Source: Kappaphycus alvarezii (lineage: Eukaryota > Rhodophyta > Florideophyceae > Gigartinales > Solieriaceae). Taken from it: a DNA stretch of 64,000 bases. Of the stretch, positions 21,501 through 33,687 are shown piece after piece. Numbering within the stretch: the first letter of the stretch is position 1; every line of letters starts with the position of its first letter. The stretch lies in contig NADL03000682.1 of the NCBI GenBank assembly GCA_002205965.3, positions 248,001-312,000 of the forward strand. The letters run 5' to 3'. Made by a program: the position numbers and the translations under genes. The notes below the pieces were generated by a model. The model saw only the letters and a program-made list of their open reading frames with translations, was not told the DNA's origin and ran no database searches.

Positions 21501-22100
21501 TCCTGTTACTGTCGATAGTGAACTTGATCGCAAATAAGAGTCGTTCCGTTAAAGGAAAGGCATCAAGTAGGATATCCTCCTTAAGGATGACGTTGAAGTT
21601 CCTTGCTGTAGTAATCCCTGTGAATATCTATTCTTCGCTTCATCAATCTCTTTATTTCTACCGCGATCATCATCAGGATAAAGCAACGTAGTCACCAAAA
21701 TCATATCGTAGTATGTAGTCTAGATTTCCCCACAGCTATTGTCCAGCTTTGATAAAAAGAGTAAGACAAGAATTCCAGGTTAAAGTGAGGTTTCAATTTG
21801 GCGACATTGAAATGTTCTGCCAAACGTTTAAGATATTCTCGCACGTAGACCAATTTCTTACCGTACTACACGCGCAAAACTTGAAAAGTAACAAGCTATT
21901 CGACAATGCGGCTCGCGAGCATATTCTCTCTCCAGAATAAAAACTTATCGCAAGGTCCAAAACGAAGATCGACAGCAGAAGGGATAGCATAGCTAAGAGC
22001 TAACCTAAGCATGATAGTAAACACTTTCGATTGGATCCATCTGAACTAAATTTGGAGGAAGAAGCGTATCTTGAGTCGAAATATTTCTCTTTAGAGAAGG
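18544..22100 (+). other. Unclassified decayed coding region
   Basis: Overlapping plus-strand frames at 18544-19001, 19896-20247 and 20520-20917 are longer than in the flanking sequence. They are rich in Lys, Arg, Glu and Asp, and a CDNMWHR then DPCTLCGF stretch occurs near 19500-19550. Nothing matches a family I can name. It may be the body of an old element to which the 17.4 kb ORFs belong (inference). Confidence 0.25.
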
Positions 22101-22239
22101 AGGATCAAAATATTCCGAGATAAACGGGAAATGTATTTGTGCAGTGAATTTTGATTAATATGGAAAATTTTTATTGATAATTTTGTTCATAAAATAGTAT
22201 TAATGGGAAGCTTTTCATTAAAAATCAGAGGTCAGGAGA

Positions 22240-23070
22240 AGAAGACAGAAGATTGTGGAGAGAACCGTTCTCCGACAGAAAGGACCATTTTTGTTACAAC
22301 AGTATCCTCAGGTTCTTCTGGAGGCGCATTATTTTGTTGTTGATCGGGTTGGCTGTGTGAAGCCGGACTAGTTTTGGCGGAAATGGAATTTCCGGGTTCG
22401 GAAGCAGTGTTCTGAGATGTTTAACCATCCGAAACAATATTTTGGGGGTATGACAATCTTTCATCTTACATAAAACTTTGTGATGAAGTTTTCTACAAAG
22501 TCATACCTTCTTAGGAGGGTTACTACTGCTGTATAGACAGGAAAGGTGATTGCTGCCACCGAGGCTTTCCTTTTTTCCATTTTTATGACGGAGTTCACGG
22601 TCTTGAGCTTCGGGAATTCGCGTGCAGCAGCAACGCAAGTGCCAATTTTCTTTTCAGTTCTGCGGATCTCGACGATTTGTCCAGAAAGTCAGTTGAGGAA
22701 ATGAGAGCGCCATTGAAGATGTTGAGAACCCCCCAAAATATGTTCAGGGAATTTTGAGAGTCTGCAGCGTACTACACAACAATTGTCCAAGCTCCCGATT
22801 AAAGCAGTTCGTATTTCGGCAAAGGTACTTCATTATCCTTACTTGCGACTAGCAAGCTTGCCTTTGCATCTTCACGGCCCTACAGGCCTCTTCCAGCTGA
22901 AAGACTGGCGAAGAACGAAAACGTGGACAACATGGCGACCAACGTCGAGATAAGCGTGTCATAACATTCAGAAGGACAGATGATTTCGGGAAGGGAGTGT
23001 GACTCCGGCGCGCTGGAGTCTCATCCTGCCTTTAGAGGGCCGTATTAAGCAATAGTAATGTCTTCAGTTG
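22240..23070 (-). other. Possible decayed coding block, unknown
   Basis: Translated on the minus strand, 23000-22240 shows long stretches with few stops, including FQLEEACRAV near 22890 and a Ser/Pro/Gln-rich end (QPDQQQNNAPPEEPED). No family was recognised and three frames are needed to follow it. It could be coincidental. Confidence 0.2.
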
Positions 23071-23339
23071 GCATCAATCCTGTACGGTGGAGTGAACAGA
23101 AGCAACTCAAAGGCTTGTGTAAGCCTTCACAATTTTTGCCCACGAAGGTGGGCATGCCTTGGCCATGGCCTTGGCGGCTTTTCTCATTTCTGCTATCTCC
23201 ATGGCTGTTACAGGCTCGATAAATTGTGGGATCGTTGGAGGAAAGTGAAGGGAAGAAAAACGGAAAAAAGGAAGCGGTACTTGATTTCAGAAATTATTCA
23301 CTTCCGAAATTGCAGCAAACATATTTTTTTAATGCCCGG

Positions 23340-23480
23340 AATGTTGGACAGAAATAAAAAAATAGAGAGCGAGTGAGCGAGCGAGGCGGAGAGTGAGCCA
23401 GAGAGCTGGAGTGAAAAAGACTGAGGGACAGAAAAGATGGAATGAGAGAAGAGAAAGTAGTCAGGAATTTTAATTAGCCA
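23340..23480 (+). repeat. Purine-rich GAGCGAG/GAGAG low-complexity tract
   Basis: A degenerate run of GAG(C/T)GAG and GAGAG words, almost all purine on the plus strand. No gene was recognised across it. Confidence 0.6.
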
Positions 23481-24269
23481 GAATATAGAGGGATAACAGG
23501 CTCTACATATAATTTGACGCGAGTGGACTGGCGTTTTGGGTTCTTCAAAGAAAAATTCTAAAAGACGTGTATTTGATGGTGAGAATCCAGCCCTATCCCT
23601 GCTTGCGCTAACCTAAAGTGAATCAATTCAATCTTGCAACATTCTGTAGTCTATAAATGCAACGGTGAAGTTGAAGGTTGAACATTAAAGTACAGTATTA
23701 TCTGTACTTCTCTTTCGAGCTGTCAGCTGTCATCAAAGACAAAAAGAGTGGAATTTTTAATATTGAATAAACGCAAATTAAAAACCGTAACATAGCTTCG
23801 AATTATTTACTTCTCCAAAAGGCGTGAAACTATTCAAGAACGTTGCTCTATTCTATCTAAAGTTCGATATCAATGTTGTCGAAGGAACATCCCTGCCATT
23901 AATCTCCCCGTCGGCTCACCCCTCTTCGTTCTGAAGATGAACAGCCTCCTCTCGTCTCCTCCTACTATTATTTCACCCAGATGTCGCCTTCCCAACCGCG
24001 AACTGGCTGCAATCGGCAATGGGAGGACTGACTGCGACGAAAATAAAGAATCGCATATGGTGAGGTGTTCGGGAGTGTGTCCGCTTTCATTTAAGGAAGT
24101 AAATAAATTCTGAGGAGAAATAAGACGAAGAAAGGGTAGAAGATCTGGAGTAATTTGAGACTTACATGGCGGGATCGGAGAATGATGAAAATTGGGTGGA
24201 CCAATTGGAGCCACTTGTGTACAATCAGGGAGACTGCTTCTGTGCATGGAGGGCATAGCAAGAGATTAA

Positions 24270-24640
24270 TCGTAATTTCGAACTTTTCTAGTGATACTTC
24301 GCAGAGGTTGAGGGGTTTGAAGAGATGTAAAGGGATTTTGATATATACTGGGAGGCTATTTATCATTCTGAGCCGTTTGACGGATTTTGTAGGGACTGAA
24401 TCTGGGGCATGGAGCATGCGGTTTTTGGAGGACTTTCTGGCTCTGATCTTGAAGCCGTAGATTTTGAGGTTTGCATATAGGTATATATGGTGATAGCATC
24501 TTCTATTTATATTTCTCGCCGACATGACTTCCTGTTATGTATGTTATGGTACGTAATATGTTTGATTGACGGTTTTAGTTTGCCGGAAATAATATAGAAG
24601 TTGATTTAACTGCTTCCTACAAGAAAAGAAAGGCAGTTTT
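24270..24640 (+). repeat. Family B dispersed repeat, copy 4
   Basis: Aligns with 2110-2385 of copy 1 through GAGCC(A/G)TT, a GTAGGGACTG block, TTTGGAGGA and TCTGATCTTGAA, then a tail with GGTACGTAAT and AACTGCTTCCTA. The acidic ORF is interrupted, but GSDLE is still readable. Upstream similarity to copy 1 is weak. Confidence 0.5.
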
Positions 24641-24773
24641 ACAGCGAAACTCAAGCGAAAAACCAAGTAATAAAGAACTTTAAAGTCAACTGATGCAATA
24701 AGACACATTTGATTAGCTATGATTCCTGATCATCGATGGTACATTATGTACCTTCTATATTATTTGTAGCCTG

Positions 24774-25025
24774 TTAAGTCTTTATCCTGCTCCAGCCCTT
24801 ATAATCCCAAAAATGTAGTCCTCCAGAACTATCATCGCATGCAACGCCTCGCCTTGGATACCAGGCTCTGAGAATATTATTCGCTAGGGAACTACTCCAA
24901 ACATTTGGCACCAAACCCGGCGAAATGGATTGGGAAATGTCCTCCTTGTCGAAGATCAGCATCTCATAGCCAGTAACCATGCAATTGATCAATAAAGGCT
25001 TCACTGTACAAGCGCAGGCATTCAA
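24774..25025 (-). other. Open frame of 83 codons, unknown
   Basis: An uninterrupted minus-strand frame containing FDKEDISQSISPGLVPNVWS and WYPRRGVACDDSSGGLHFWD. The composition looks protein-like, but I recognise no family, and nothing nearby supports expression. Confidence 0.25.
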
Positions 25026-26641
25026 GCAGTAGAGAGCACTATATAATAACTTGTATCTTTGACGTTAAGCTCGTCAATAGCCTCCCACCTTCCAATTGTA
25101 GGGCTCTTAATTTCAATCCACTGACCTCTCTCAATTCACCAATAATTGCCGGATACCGAATTTATGAAGCTTTTCTTTTGACTTCTGCTAGAAACATGTA
25201 AGTACTTATCTCCATACTCACCGTTGGAAGCTTTCATCTTTATACATATTCCGCCTTAAATGATGTCGCTCGTGAAATCGCCGTTCAAGCTATGTATATG
25301 TATCGAGAGGGATGGAGCAGTGCTTACTCAAAGTTCTCGTTACATACCGAGTATGCTTAACATGTGTAAAATACGGCTTTGAACACATGTAGGGGTCCAG
25401 AGCTTATCTCTGTCTTTTATTTTTCTCAACGGACAAGATCTGGCATTTTAGCTGCCGTTTTAATTTTATGTAGGTCATGCGCCGAACTTACTCGTTCGTA
25501 TCTTGCGGTAGTTAGGTCTGCGAGGTGATATTGTTAGGTTAGTTCGAGGTTTGGACTATTAATGAGGCAAAGATCAGCTCAGTTTGTTGCGTTTGTGGAC
25601 TCAAGCGGTGGTAATGATCTTGTTTCTGGTCAATTAAACATAGAGAAACATGAAAACATTTATTTTATTAATTGAATGTAAAACAGCGAGTTCATGACGT
25701 ATAGCATATTCCGCGTTCTCATCGCATAAATTGTTAGTAGCCACATCACCAGAGATTGTGAAGCTAATCGGGATGGATGACTTAGCGTTAGTATGAGACA
25801 ATTTTTAATTGCACAGTTAGGGTGCTAGAGTCTCATCCCAACTCAAGCTGAAAACGGAGTTATCGTCATTCCTGCGTTCACGAGATTCCACAGTTGTCAG
25901 GAGCTGTCCATCCTTCTCACAAAGGGTGTATTTGTGTTTAAGCAGGTGACATCACCCGTCATGGGCCGATTTTTTACGTCCTGTAACAAATTTCATGCTG
26001 AAGCCTTCTCATAGAGATGTTCGTTAAGAGGTCAGAGAAATATGTTGATTACTAATTTAACACACTCGTAACAGAACTCTGCCTTGCAAAAGCTTACATA
26101 TTGTCCAGTTGACGTATTTCGAGAGTGATAATGCTGGAAGGGAACTGGAATTAAGAGAGCAACATCATTGTACGGCATGATGTGACATGTAAGAGAAACC
26201 CAAATATCCAAATGACACGACATATTTTGAATCGCAATGTCGTCATGGACCAAAGGTCGCACAATTTTGATTGGACACGTGTATCAGAACAAAAATACTC
26301 AATTCAATAGAAAAAGTGAAACGAGGAACAAAGAACATTTGTGATTGGGCCATGAAGGACGAGTTGAGGGCAAGAGGTGGGAGAACAAGCGACTCGTCGC
26401 TTCCCAGTTGGCGTTTTTATAGCCCTGTTGAGCAGGTCTTAATCTTAGCCCAAGTCCCTTACGCAAGCGGTACTAATGCTACGGGACATCATCTCAGTAA
26501 GCATATGCGGCCGCTACAGCAAATATAGGTGTAAAACGGTAAGCGGCCTACGTTTTTCAGCATAAAAGATATTTACAGTCAACCGATGGACCTGTGAGCA
26601 CATTAATTGGTCTGAGTTTCAGATCAAAGCCTTCTTCATAT
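25026..26641. other. No recognisable feature
   Basis: AT-rich, non-coding by eye. The ORF at 26271-26528 (85 codons) has no recognisable motif. Confidence 0.4.
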
Positions 26642-27178
26642 TTACCCATAATTTTCAAATTCAATTACCCAGCTAGATATAGAAAAGAACAAATTGAGAG
26701 GATTTGATTCCAGACTGCGGTCAAAAAGAGCAGACTGAGAAAAAAACGAATCATCACACGGTTGCATTCCTCCATCAAAATACAACTCCTGAAACGTGGG
26801 ACCAGCTGACAAATCACCCTGGACGAAAATTCGGTATTCTTGGACTCCAGCTGCTGCACATTGTGATGTAGCACCAATTCGTAGAGAATCAGGTGACCAA
26901 GTATCCTGCGGTGATGGCTTTATTTTCAGGGTAGAGAGTGTAGTAGTAATACAGATAGATAGGATGCGCGCGCGCGAGTAAAAAAGCGAATTCCAGGCAA
27001 ATCCCAGAAAAAGGCGCGATCTAGAACCATTTCTGCGGCTTTGAAAATTGTAAAGAAGCACAAAGTCAATTGAAAATTCCAATACGTCTGCATTGCGAGG
27101 ATATAAGAGCTTATGCCCAACCACTTGCCTGTTTTTGCAGAGCGCTATTGCGATATAGATAGATTGAGTATTTACCAT
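26642..27178 (-). pseudogene. DIRS-like tyrosine recombinase, C-terminal catalytic part
   Basis: The 178-codon frame is the longest open piece of this element. Its signature is WSPDSLRIGATSQCAAAG, followed by IFVQGDLSAGPTFQELYFD. In tyrosine recombinases of this family the first block is HSLRIGAAT, carrying the His and second Arg; the end carries GDW-S and the nucleophilic Tyr. Here the Arg (about 26880) and a candidate Tyr (LYF) remain, but the His is Asp. An upstream frame (around 27560) reads PLDAPEVTLLLYLG, which fits the N-terminal SAM-like part. Confidence 0.65.
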
Positions 27179-27639
27179 GACTTAGTCCAAAAACAGCGAT
27201 ATAATAGCCTCACTCTGCTCGGAAAATACGTATTCCACGAATGTTTCGCAATCCTCTCCTAGAAATTCAAAATACGTAGCTGGAGAAGCCATGAAGGCTT
27301 GAACGATTTAGCTGACCACGGAGCTTGGTAACGCCTGACGATTTTTGGATGCTTATGGGTCAATCCCGATTTTTCGGTCCAAATCGGCTTGTTAATACGA
27401 AGTCACTGCGACTTATATCAAAGGATTAACACTGAAGGGACGACCAAATCAGGTAAGGGCAGCTATAAAAAAGAGAGGTAGTTACGAAATGATCGATTAC
27501 TTTCGCGAGATTAATAAAGATACAGCCCAGGTAGAGAAGTAAAGTAACTTCCGGGGCGTCCAATGGGTCAATTCAATCCTTACTTTAAAAGGTAACCCAT
27601 TTTCACATTATCTTCTTCGAGCGACATTTGTTCTGGCTA

Positions 27640-28640
27640 CATGCCTTGAGCATAGGACTTGCAACTGTAGTCACCCTCGACGTGTTTTCTATTCTTGCTG
27701 CTGTAAGCATTGATTCCTCTAGAGTAACTACGAGCGGTAGCGATCGCGATTCTTCTGCTAGATTTTCGCAACGTCGATATTTAACGGCAAAATGGGCATC
27801 GACGGCGGTGCTCGCAGACGCGGTATATTAATATTTTTGGCAGCGAATATATCTGACCATGACAGTTGGCTCAGACAGAAAAACCATGATAGAGGGGCCT
27901 ATACGGCGTGAAACAGATTCTTGTATCTTGTTACTTGATCACCTTGGCCACAACCAGCGGTATCAATTTCAGAGGCGGGTTTCAAAAAATGAATTCGGCT
28001 TTCCAATCATAGGCGAGCGCGTCTACGGCGAGGGAACCAGAAGATTCAACTCATTGTTATATATCTCTCAGACGCGGTTAGTGCTGTCTGCGAAACTACC
28101 GATTTTTGGCAGGGAAAACTCGACGAATGGCTGAAAGGGCTCTATATTTATCCTACAATAGACGATTGTTTATAGATTTGACTGTCAATCGCCGAAACAA
28201 GTGACTGCCGAGGGGAGATATTGCGACTAGATAGTGATCCCGAGCTTGATAATCAAGCCGTGACTGAACAGATATCTCTAATTCAGACCAGATCTTGGTA
28301 TTCACCGCTATTGAGTATGAAAAACAAGACTTGATTGTCTATAAACATCTTGACATGAGATCGTTCTTCAGCAACGACGCAAAAGCGCAAATATTGTCCG
28401 TAAAGGTCCGCAACTCCTAGACGCTTATTGTTTTGACTCTAATTACGGGGTCCCAGAGTTTTCGACCTTCCCAAAACCCCTATATTTCTGGCCTCGGATC
28501 TGATCTCATTGTTTCCCCTGACCAACTCCGGTCGACCCGTCCGAGTGCAGAGCAAATGTTGGCTGTCGAGTAGCGATATGCCTTCTTGAAAGATTGGTGG
28601 TGAGATCCCCTCCAGAATCCCAGATCTCGAGGAGTGGCGT
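27640..28640 (-). pseudogene. DIRS-like RNase H and post-RNase H block
   Basis: RNase H traces are FALHSDGSTGVG (28522-28560), GFWEGRKLW a little further on, and FIDNQVLFFILNSGE around 28331. These match the DAS..GWGA, G-x-W and DN-x-V positions of the family. Beyond it, SFADSTNRV and LAVDALAYDWKAEF (28003-28023), then NPPLKLIPLVVAKVI (27947-27982), match the conserved region that precedes the recombinase in DIRS-like elements. Confidence 0.6.
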
Positions 28641-29560
28641 TTGAAGTCCCCACGCGTTTTCCTATCTTGCTCAAATCTTTGTTAAGACAGTCATTGATCG
28701 GGTGTAGAACCAGAAGAGGGGCATAAAGAGCGAGCTTGAGATCGCGGCGCTGACGAAGTAAAGTAGCAGCGGTACGTGGCCTTGTTTTCAATTTCGGCGT
28801 GCTTGGTTTAATAATTTTCAAGCAGCACTCCGTAGCCTTTTCATCCTTCGAGCCGTAGTTCCAAAAACTAGACTGTTTGCATCGACTAGAAAGTTTGAAT
28901 GCTCGATCTGTCGCGTCTATCCACATTGACTCTTCTCCTACATATTTTGAATTCCACATGAGGAAGTAGAGAACCGAACTATTGGCGAGCCTTTTGAGGC
29001 GTGAACTACACCTTAGAGCAGCGAGGCAATCATCGGTGTAGAGATGGACTCGAAGACGTAGAGTTTCTCGGATATATTGGGCAAAAACACGCAGAAACTT
29101 GGTGAAGGAACCCGGAGAGATTTTTCAGCCGAAAGGGAGTGCAATGCAGCGAAAATATGGATGTCACGATTTGAACCGGAACCATTTTCGAATATAGGTG
29201 TGTAAGCGAAAGTGGTAGCTACCCTTTGCAATATCGGAAGAAAATATCAAATTGGACCCATGAACATCTAGAGCGAAATCTTGTAATGTTTCCAAAAGAA
29301 CTGGAATATTCCGAAATATAGTCGATTGTCGGGAAAGATTGACCATATGCCGCTTTTTTTGGATGATGTTGGGATAAACTAGTCACCGAAATTGATGCGA
29401 CCAAAGAGCCCTTCTGATTCCGGAATGAACCTCTTGGCGGGGAATGGAGCGATGGAGCCAGGATGCGGGAACTTGTTCACTACGAGGGCAGAAATTGAAA
29501 CTCCTTTTTTATTTTTGTCCGCCCCAATAGCCGGTCTGCATCTTGATTTTTATTTATTTA
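28640..29560 (-). pseudogene. DIRS-like reverse transcriptase
   Basis: Readable blocks are FSSDIAKGSYHF (motif A region, 29220-29245), LPFG at 29128-29139 followed by a stop and then PGSFTKFLRVFAQYI, and LYTDDCLAAL, whose YTDD active site is at 29029-29040. The LPFG-x-P-x-FTK then Y-x-DD pattern is typical of DIRS and Ty3 RTs. Several frames are needed. Both catalytic Asp residues of YxDD survive. Confidence 0.7.
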
Positions 29561-29570
29561 TTTGATCCAG

Positions 29571-30231
29571 AGCATTGAAATCAGTACACTGTGCATGACT
29601 GCGATGATTCACTCCAGGAAAGCAGATCTACTCTTCTTGGTCAGGGACTACATACATTTACTCAATACCAAGCAGGATAACTTTTGCCGTCATTTTGCTC
29701 AAAATCTCAGAGCATAAATTGTCTCCGACAAATATAACGTTCGTATGGATAGCTCCAGCCTTCCTACGATCATATCCTCACACATGTACTGTACCTGTTG
29801 GGACATAATGCCAGTGCCCCTTGTTCTCTCTGTTCTTTCCGAAGGGAGTTTCAGGAATATAGGGCAGGCTATGGATTCACAACTACCGTGCATACCGAAT
29901 CAAGCCCAAATCTGCGGTGTTCAGAACGCCATGAGGCATTACGGAGCATCAAGATAAAGTATAACGGGACAAAATATTTGGAAAGTAGAGTCCGTCATCT
30001 GTCTCAGATGAAACCTTCCCCTTGCTATCACTGAGTAAGGCCTTTCAGCAATTCAGGCACAATACACTGTTGAACGCGAAAGGGAAAGAGTCGTAAGTGG
30101 CTTGTTGATCCGTATCGTTACTGTATTGTGATGCCGGATCATCTTACGACGAGGTTGGCTATTAATATTATGGATTGCTGTTTCCTTCTTCTACCTGACA
30201 ATGCATTGCGGTGTCGTATTGACGTCTTGTT
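29571..30231. other. No recognisable feature
   Basis: The gap between the DIRS-like RT and the plus-strand decayed block at 30.2 kb. The gag expected upstream of the RT was not recognised here. Confidence 0.4.
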
Positions 30232-31780
30232 GTGGGCGAGTTTAAAAGAGAATGGTTTGCACTCGCAATCGAAGTGAATAATATTAAGAGAAATGGGCTG
30301 CATAGTATTACATTATCTGCTACTTACTGCTTGTTCACCGTTTCTGTTTGTGTGTTTCGCACAGGTGAGGGCATGCGACAACGTGAAGTTGGTGATCTAT
30401 TTTGGAAGGCACTCAAGCTCCTTGAAGACCTTCAATGTCTTGTATCTTTAACCTATTGGTGACCGGCTGACAATGTCGATGGAGAGAAAGCGGTCAACCT
30501 TGTCCGTCGATCCCCAGAAGAGGGATGGCAGATGGTGTTGCAACGTAAGGCTATGCAGTATATTGCAGCAGTAGATAACTTCTAGCTTCTAGAGAGTTGT
30601 ACGAGGAGTTAGGGTGTGAAACGACCGTCGCATCCACTCTACACAAACCCGACCTTTACAGGTTATTAGAGTTGTTCCGCCATATTCTTCCCTGCTATGA
30701 ACATGTTCGGCACTTTATGGAGCTTGTCTTTGAGGCAGCTCATCAGCTGTTGAAAAGATGTGTCGTTAGGAGCAACCACCATAACTCTCACTTGTCTGCT
30801 TTGGAGCATACGCTGGCGAATGACTGAAAGGGCGCATTGGTGTCCTTCAGAGGATTTTAAAAGGCTCGGATAAGGGGAAGTTGAGCACAGCTAGTTGCTC
30901 TCTACGACGTTTGCTATTCTTTGATTCCACCACAAAACTTAATTTATCTAACGAATTTCATGCGGACTGTAGCGGATATGTGGAGAGTCAGTTGGAGGAA
31001 TGTTTTTATCCCTTCTTTAAGTCAGGAGTTGGAGAGTGATGGGAAGGTATTTTGACTTGGTTCCAAGGAACAATAGTGTGGCAAGGAATGGGGTAGGGTC
31101 AGAGATCCTACAAAAATGAATATTGCTGTGGGAAATCGTAGGCTGCTCCGAATGTCAAATTGTCTCAACCAGACACAGAGATTAATGAAAATGCATCATC
31201 CGGTTCTGGATGGAAACTTCGAATTAGCCAGTGATGGGTCAAATTAATTGTCGCTTTACCGCCGTGCGCGCCGAAAACGCGCTGTTGAGGAAGATTTCAT
31301 TAGGGCAGCTTATCGTCATGATGTGGTAATTACAGGTTGTGTCATTCAAGCGCTGCTCAGTGCGTCAAGTTTGACGAAAAAGTGATAACAATCAATGAAA
31401 AAAGCCAAGAGATGGGCGAACGGGTGTCGCTTTACTACTTTGCGGTGGTTACCATTGTTTGACGTTTGCAAGAGGATACTTGGGCGATGGTTCTGTCTAC
31501 GGAATATACCGGAAAGAGGGTGAGAATAAGTAGAAAGTGAGTGTGGAATATCTCCAGCCGCTAATGCTTAAAGACGGCGTTCGCCGAGTTGGAATTTATC
31601 ATGACTGCACGCAGCACTGCAAAGTGAGGCTGGGGCAAATAACTGTCGTTCAAAAAGAGAGTGTTTCAAGGTGTGTATGTACTTTATACAGGTTTGGAAG
31701 GAAGAAAACATCCCAAGATGGTGTAAACAATCACGATTTGAGCTGTACATTTATTTTATTTGTGCATAGTAACTATTAAG
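30232..31780 (+). pseudogene. Decayed ORF resembling an E-x-x-HQ-type transposase C-terminus
   Basis: The clearest piece (30597-30827) reads LHKPDLYRLLELFRHILPCY, then ELVFEAAHQLLKR, SNHHNSHLSALEHTLAND. It continues in another frame as VLQRILKGSDKGKLS. The pattern of a conserved HKP, an E-x-x-HQ-x-LK block and a final ND-(W) is what I associate with large cut-and-paste transposases of plants, fungi and protists, including the KDZ group. This is from memory of the pattern, not a search. Upstream (30362-30462) and downstream (30860-31500) frames also look protein-like. Stops occur throughout, and no terminal repeats were found. Confidence 0.35.
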
Positions 31781-32125
31781 GGTACTGTAAATGAATGGGG
31801 ATGAAATGTATGGAGGTTAAGAACACCTTATAACAATAACAACCTTGATGCGTATGAATTTTACTGTCAGTAGAGGGAAAGCAACAAAAGAAATACTAGC
31901 TAAAATTAATGGGACCGAAGTAAGATGCACAAGAAAGGTGATCACCTTTTTGAATCAATTAGAGTCAAATGTAGAATGACTCGACTGCACAACTGTAAAA
32001 CAGCCAGTTTGCAGAATGATTTCGATTCTGTACATGACGCACCGTGCGACGTAGAGATTCGAATGTGCGCGCCATATAAAGCGAGGATATATGGCGGAAT
32101 AAAACTCAGGATGGAATAAGCGAAC

Positions 32126-32295
32126 AACTACAGTGCTACTTGGAGATACATGCACGCGCCCGAAATCAAGCGAGGGGATGTGGGCGGGTTCAATCTGAGA
32201 TTGAAATACTCGAACAATTGCAGTGCACCGTGGATATATTTGAAAAAGCGCAGAATCAAGCGTGTAGGGGTAGGTGGGGAAGCACTGCGGTTGGG
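32126..32295 (+). repeat. Imperfect tandem duplication, unit about 88 bp
   Basis: Two adjacent units share AACAA(C/T)T(A/G)CAGTGC, a GGA(G/T)ATA block, GAAATCAAGCG or GAATCAAGCG, and a following GGGGATGTGGG or GGGGTAGGTGGG segment. The units have diverged to roughly two-thirds identity by eye. Confidence 0.55.
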
Positions 32296-33687
32296 CTTGG
32301 GCAGCGAGTTCGGAACATCGTATTTTTAAAATTTTGTAAAGCCTCTTATTGAAATACTTGCGTGCGTATCACGGAGTGTAACGTACGCCAACCTACAGTT
32401 CAAGTGCAACAGGCCGGTCATAAAAGTCCTAATAGTTTTCTATTGGTTTTGGTCTTGGCCCAATCTAACCATTTTTTTATTATTCGCAGCCAGAAATTGC
32501 ACTTGTAATGTTGAACTTACCGATTTCAGCGTAATCTTGGCGGGTAGCGAGTGTGTCGGCGACTGCAGAGGCAGAGAGCGTGGCAGTGTGAAATGAGTCC
32601 TCCACTTCGGCTAGGCGCTGCAAACTATTTGTTGCAATACTACTACTACTAATAATAATACTTTATTGTATTAGTATCAGGGGGCCAGTGCAGGAACCGA
32701 CTATGTTGCTAGCTAGGTGCTAGCAGGGTGGTAAATTCCGACCACGTGCACAGGTGTAGGGGATACAATAGAATTCGCCAGAGACGACCAGATCGTGTAA
32801 CTAATGAGTCTGTAAAATTCTCATTCTAAAGACTCCGACAGATGTATGCACTTTTTTCACGATTTTCGGGAGGAGGTCATCTATGAAGCGGAGAGAGCGG
32901 GGAAAGACGAACCAAAGGAATCGAAAGCCAGCGGCTGGAAATTAAAATAGGGAAAAAAGAATATACTGTTCGTATTACTTTGGTATGCTGCGCTGGATGA
33001 GGTATAAAGCTGCGCTAAATGAGAAAATATGCTGCTCTGGCTGCGCTGGTGTTTAAATAATTACTTTAATTTCGATTTTTAGAGGATAATTGGCTCTGTA
33101 CTGTAGCGGTCCAAGAATTGCATAGATACTGCCTAGGTACAACAGATAAAGGGTGGTCGAACATTGTATACGGAGTGGTCTGGATGTAATAGTAGGAGGA
33201 CTGAGAAATCGAAATACACGGGAGGGAAGCTCACCCAACTAGTTCGCACGCGAAGAAAAGATATCAAGAAAATTAAGAAGATCTTCTCAAAAACTTGTAT
33301 CAGCTATTCAACCTCGAAGCGAAGTATTAAGGCTTGAACCTCTACAGTTGGTTACTATAATAGTCACTCAGCTTTCACTTCCACTCCTCTCTATCTTCCA
33401 TTAACCTATACCGTAGTCTTATAGGCGCTCGAAGCGACTCTCGATTCGGGTAGTTATTGGCGCTACAGGAAAATGGCGAATGACGTAGAGAGAAACCCTT
33501 ACGCAACTTGGTTAGTCAGTTGTGATTTACGCGAAGTTGACACCAAATAAATTGGGAAAAAACTATTGTGAGGCAAATGGAGCACATTTGAGCGTTCTTT
33601 TGATTACAGTTGTTGTTTATATGTTGTACAGTTTAAATTTATTTGCTTTCATCCCACTCTGAGTAACCAGATTGGGATTGAAGTACG
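32296..33687. other. No gene; small ACT/AAT microsatellite at 32638-32660
   Basis: Non-coding by eye. At 32638-32660 there are four ACT units followed by AAT units. No shared repeats were seen. Confidence 0.45.

Larger units (their letters stand above)
26642..29570 (-). mobile_element. DIRS-like tyrosine-recombinase retrotransposon, heavily decayed
   Basis: On the minus strand, reading from 29570 down, the remnants appear in the order RT, RNase H, a DALxxDW/NPPxxLIP block, and tyrosine recombinase. That is the order known for DIRS/PAT/Ngaro-type elements, which integrate with a recombinase instead of an integrase. No LTRs, integrase or endonuclease were seen. Stops and shifts occur every 30-100 codons. 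Terminal repeats and gag were not found, so both ends are set by the outermost recognisable protein motifs. Confidence 0.7.
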
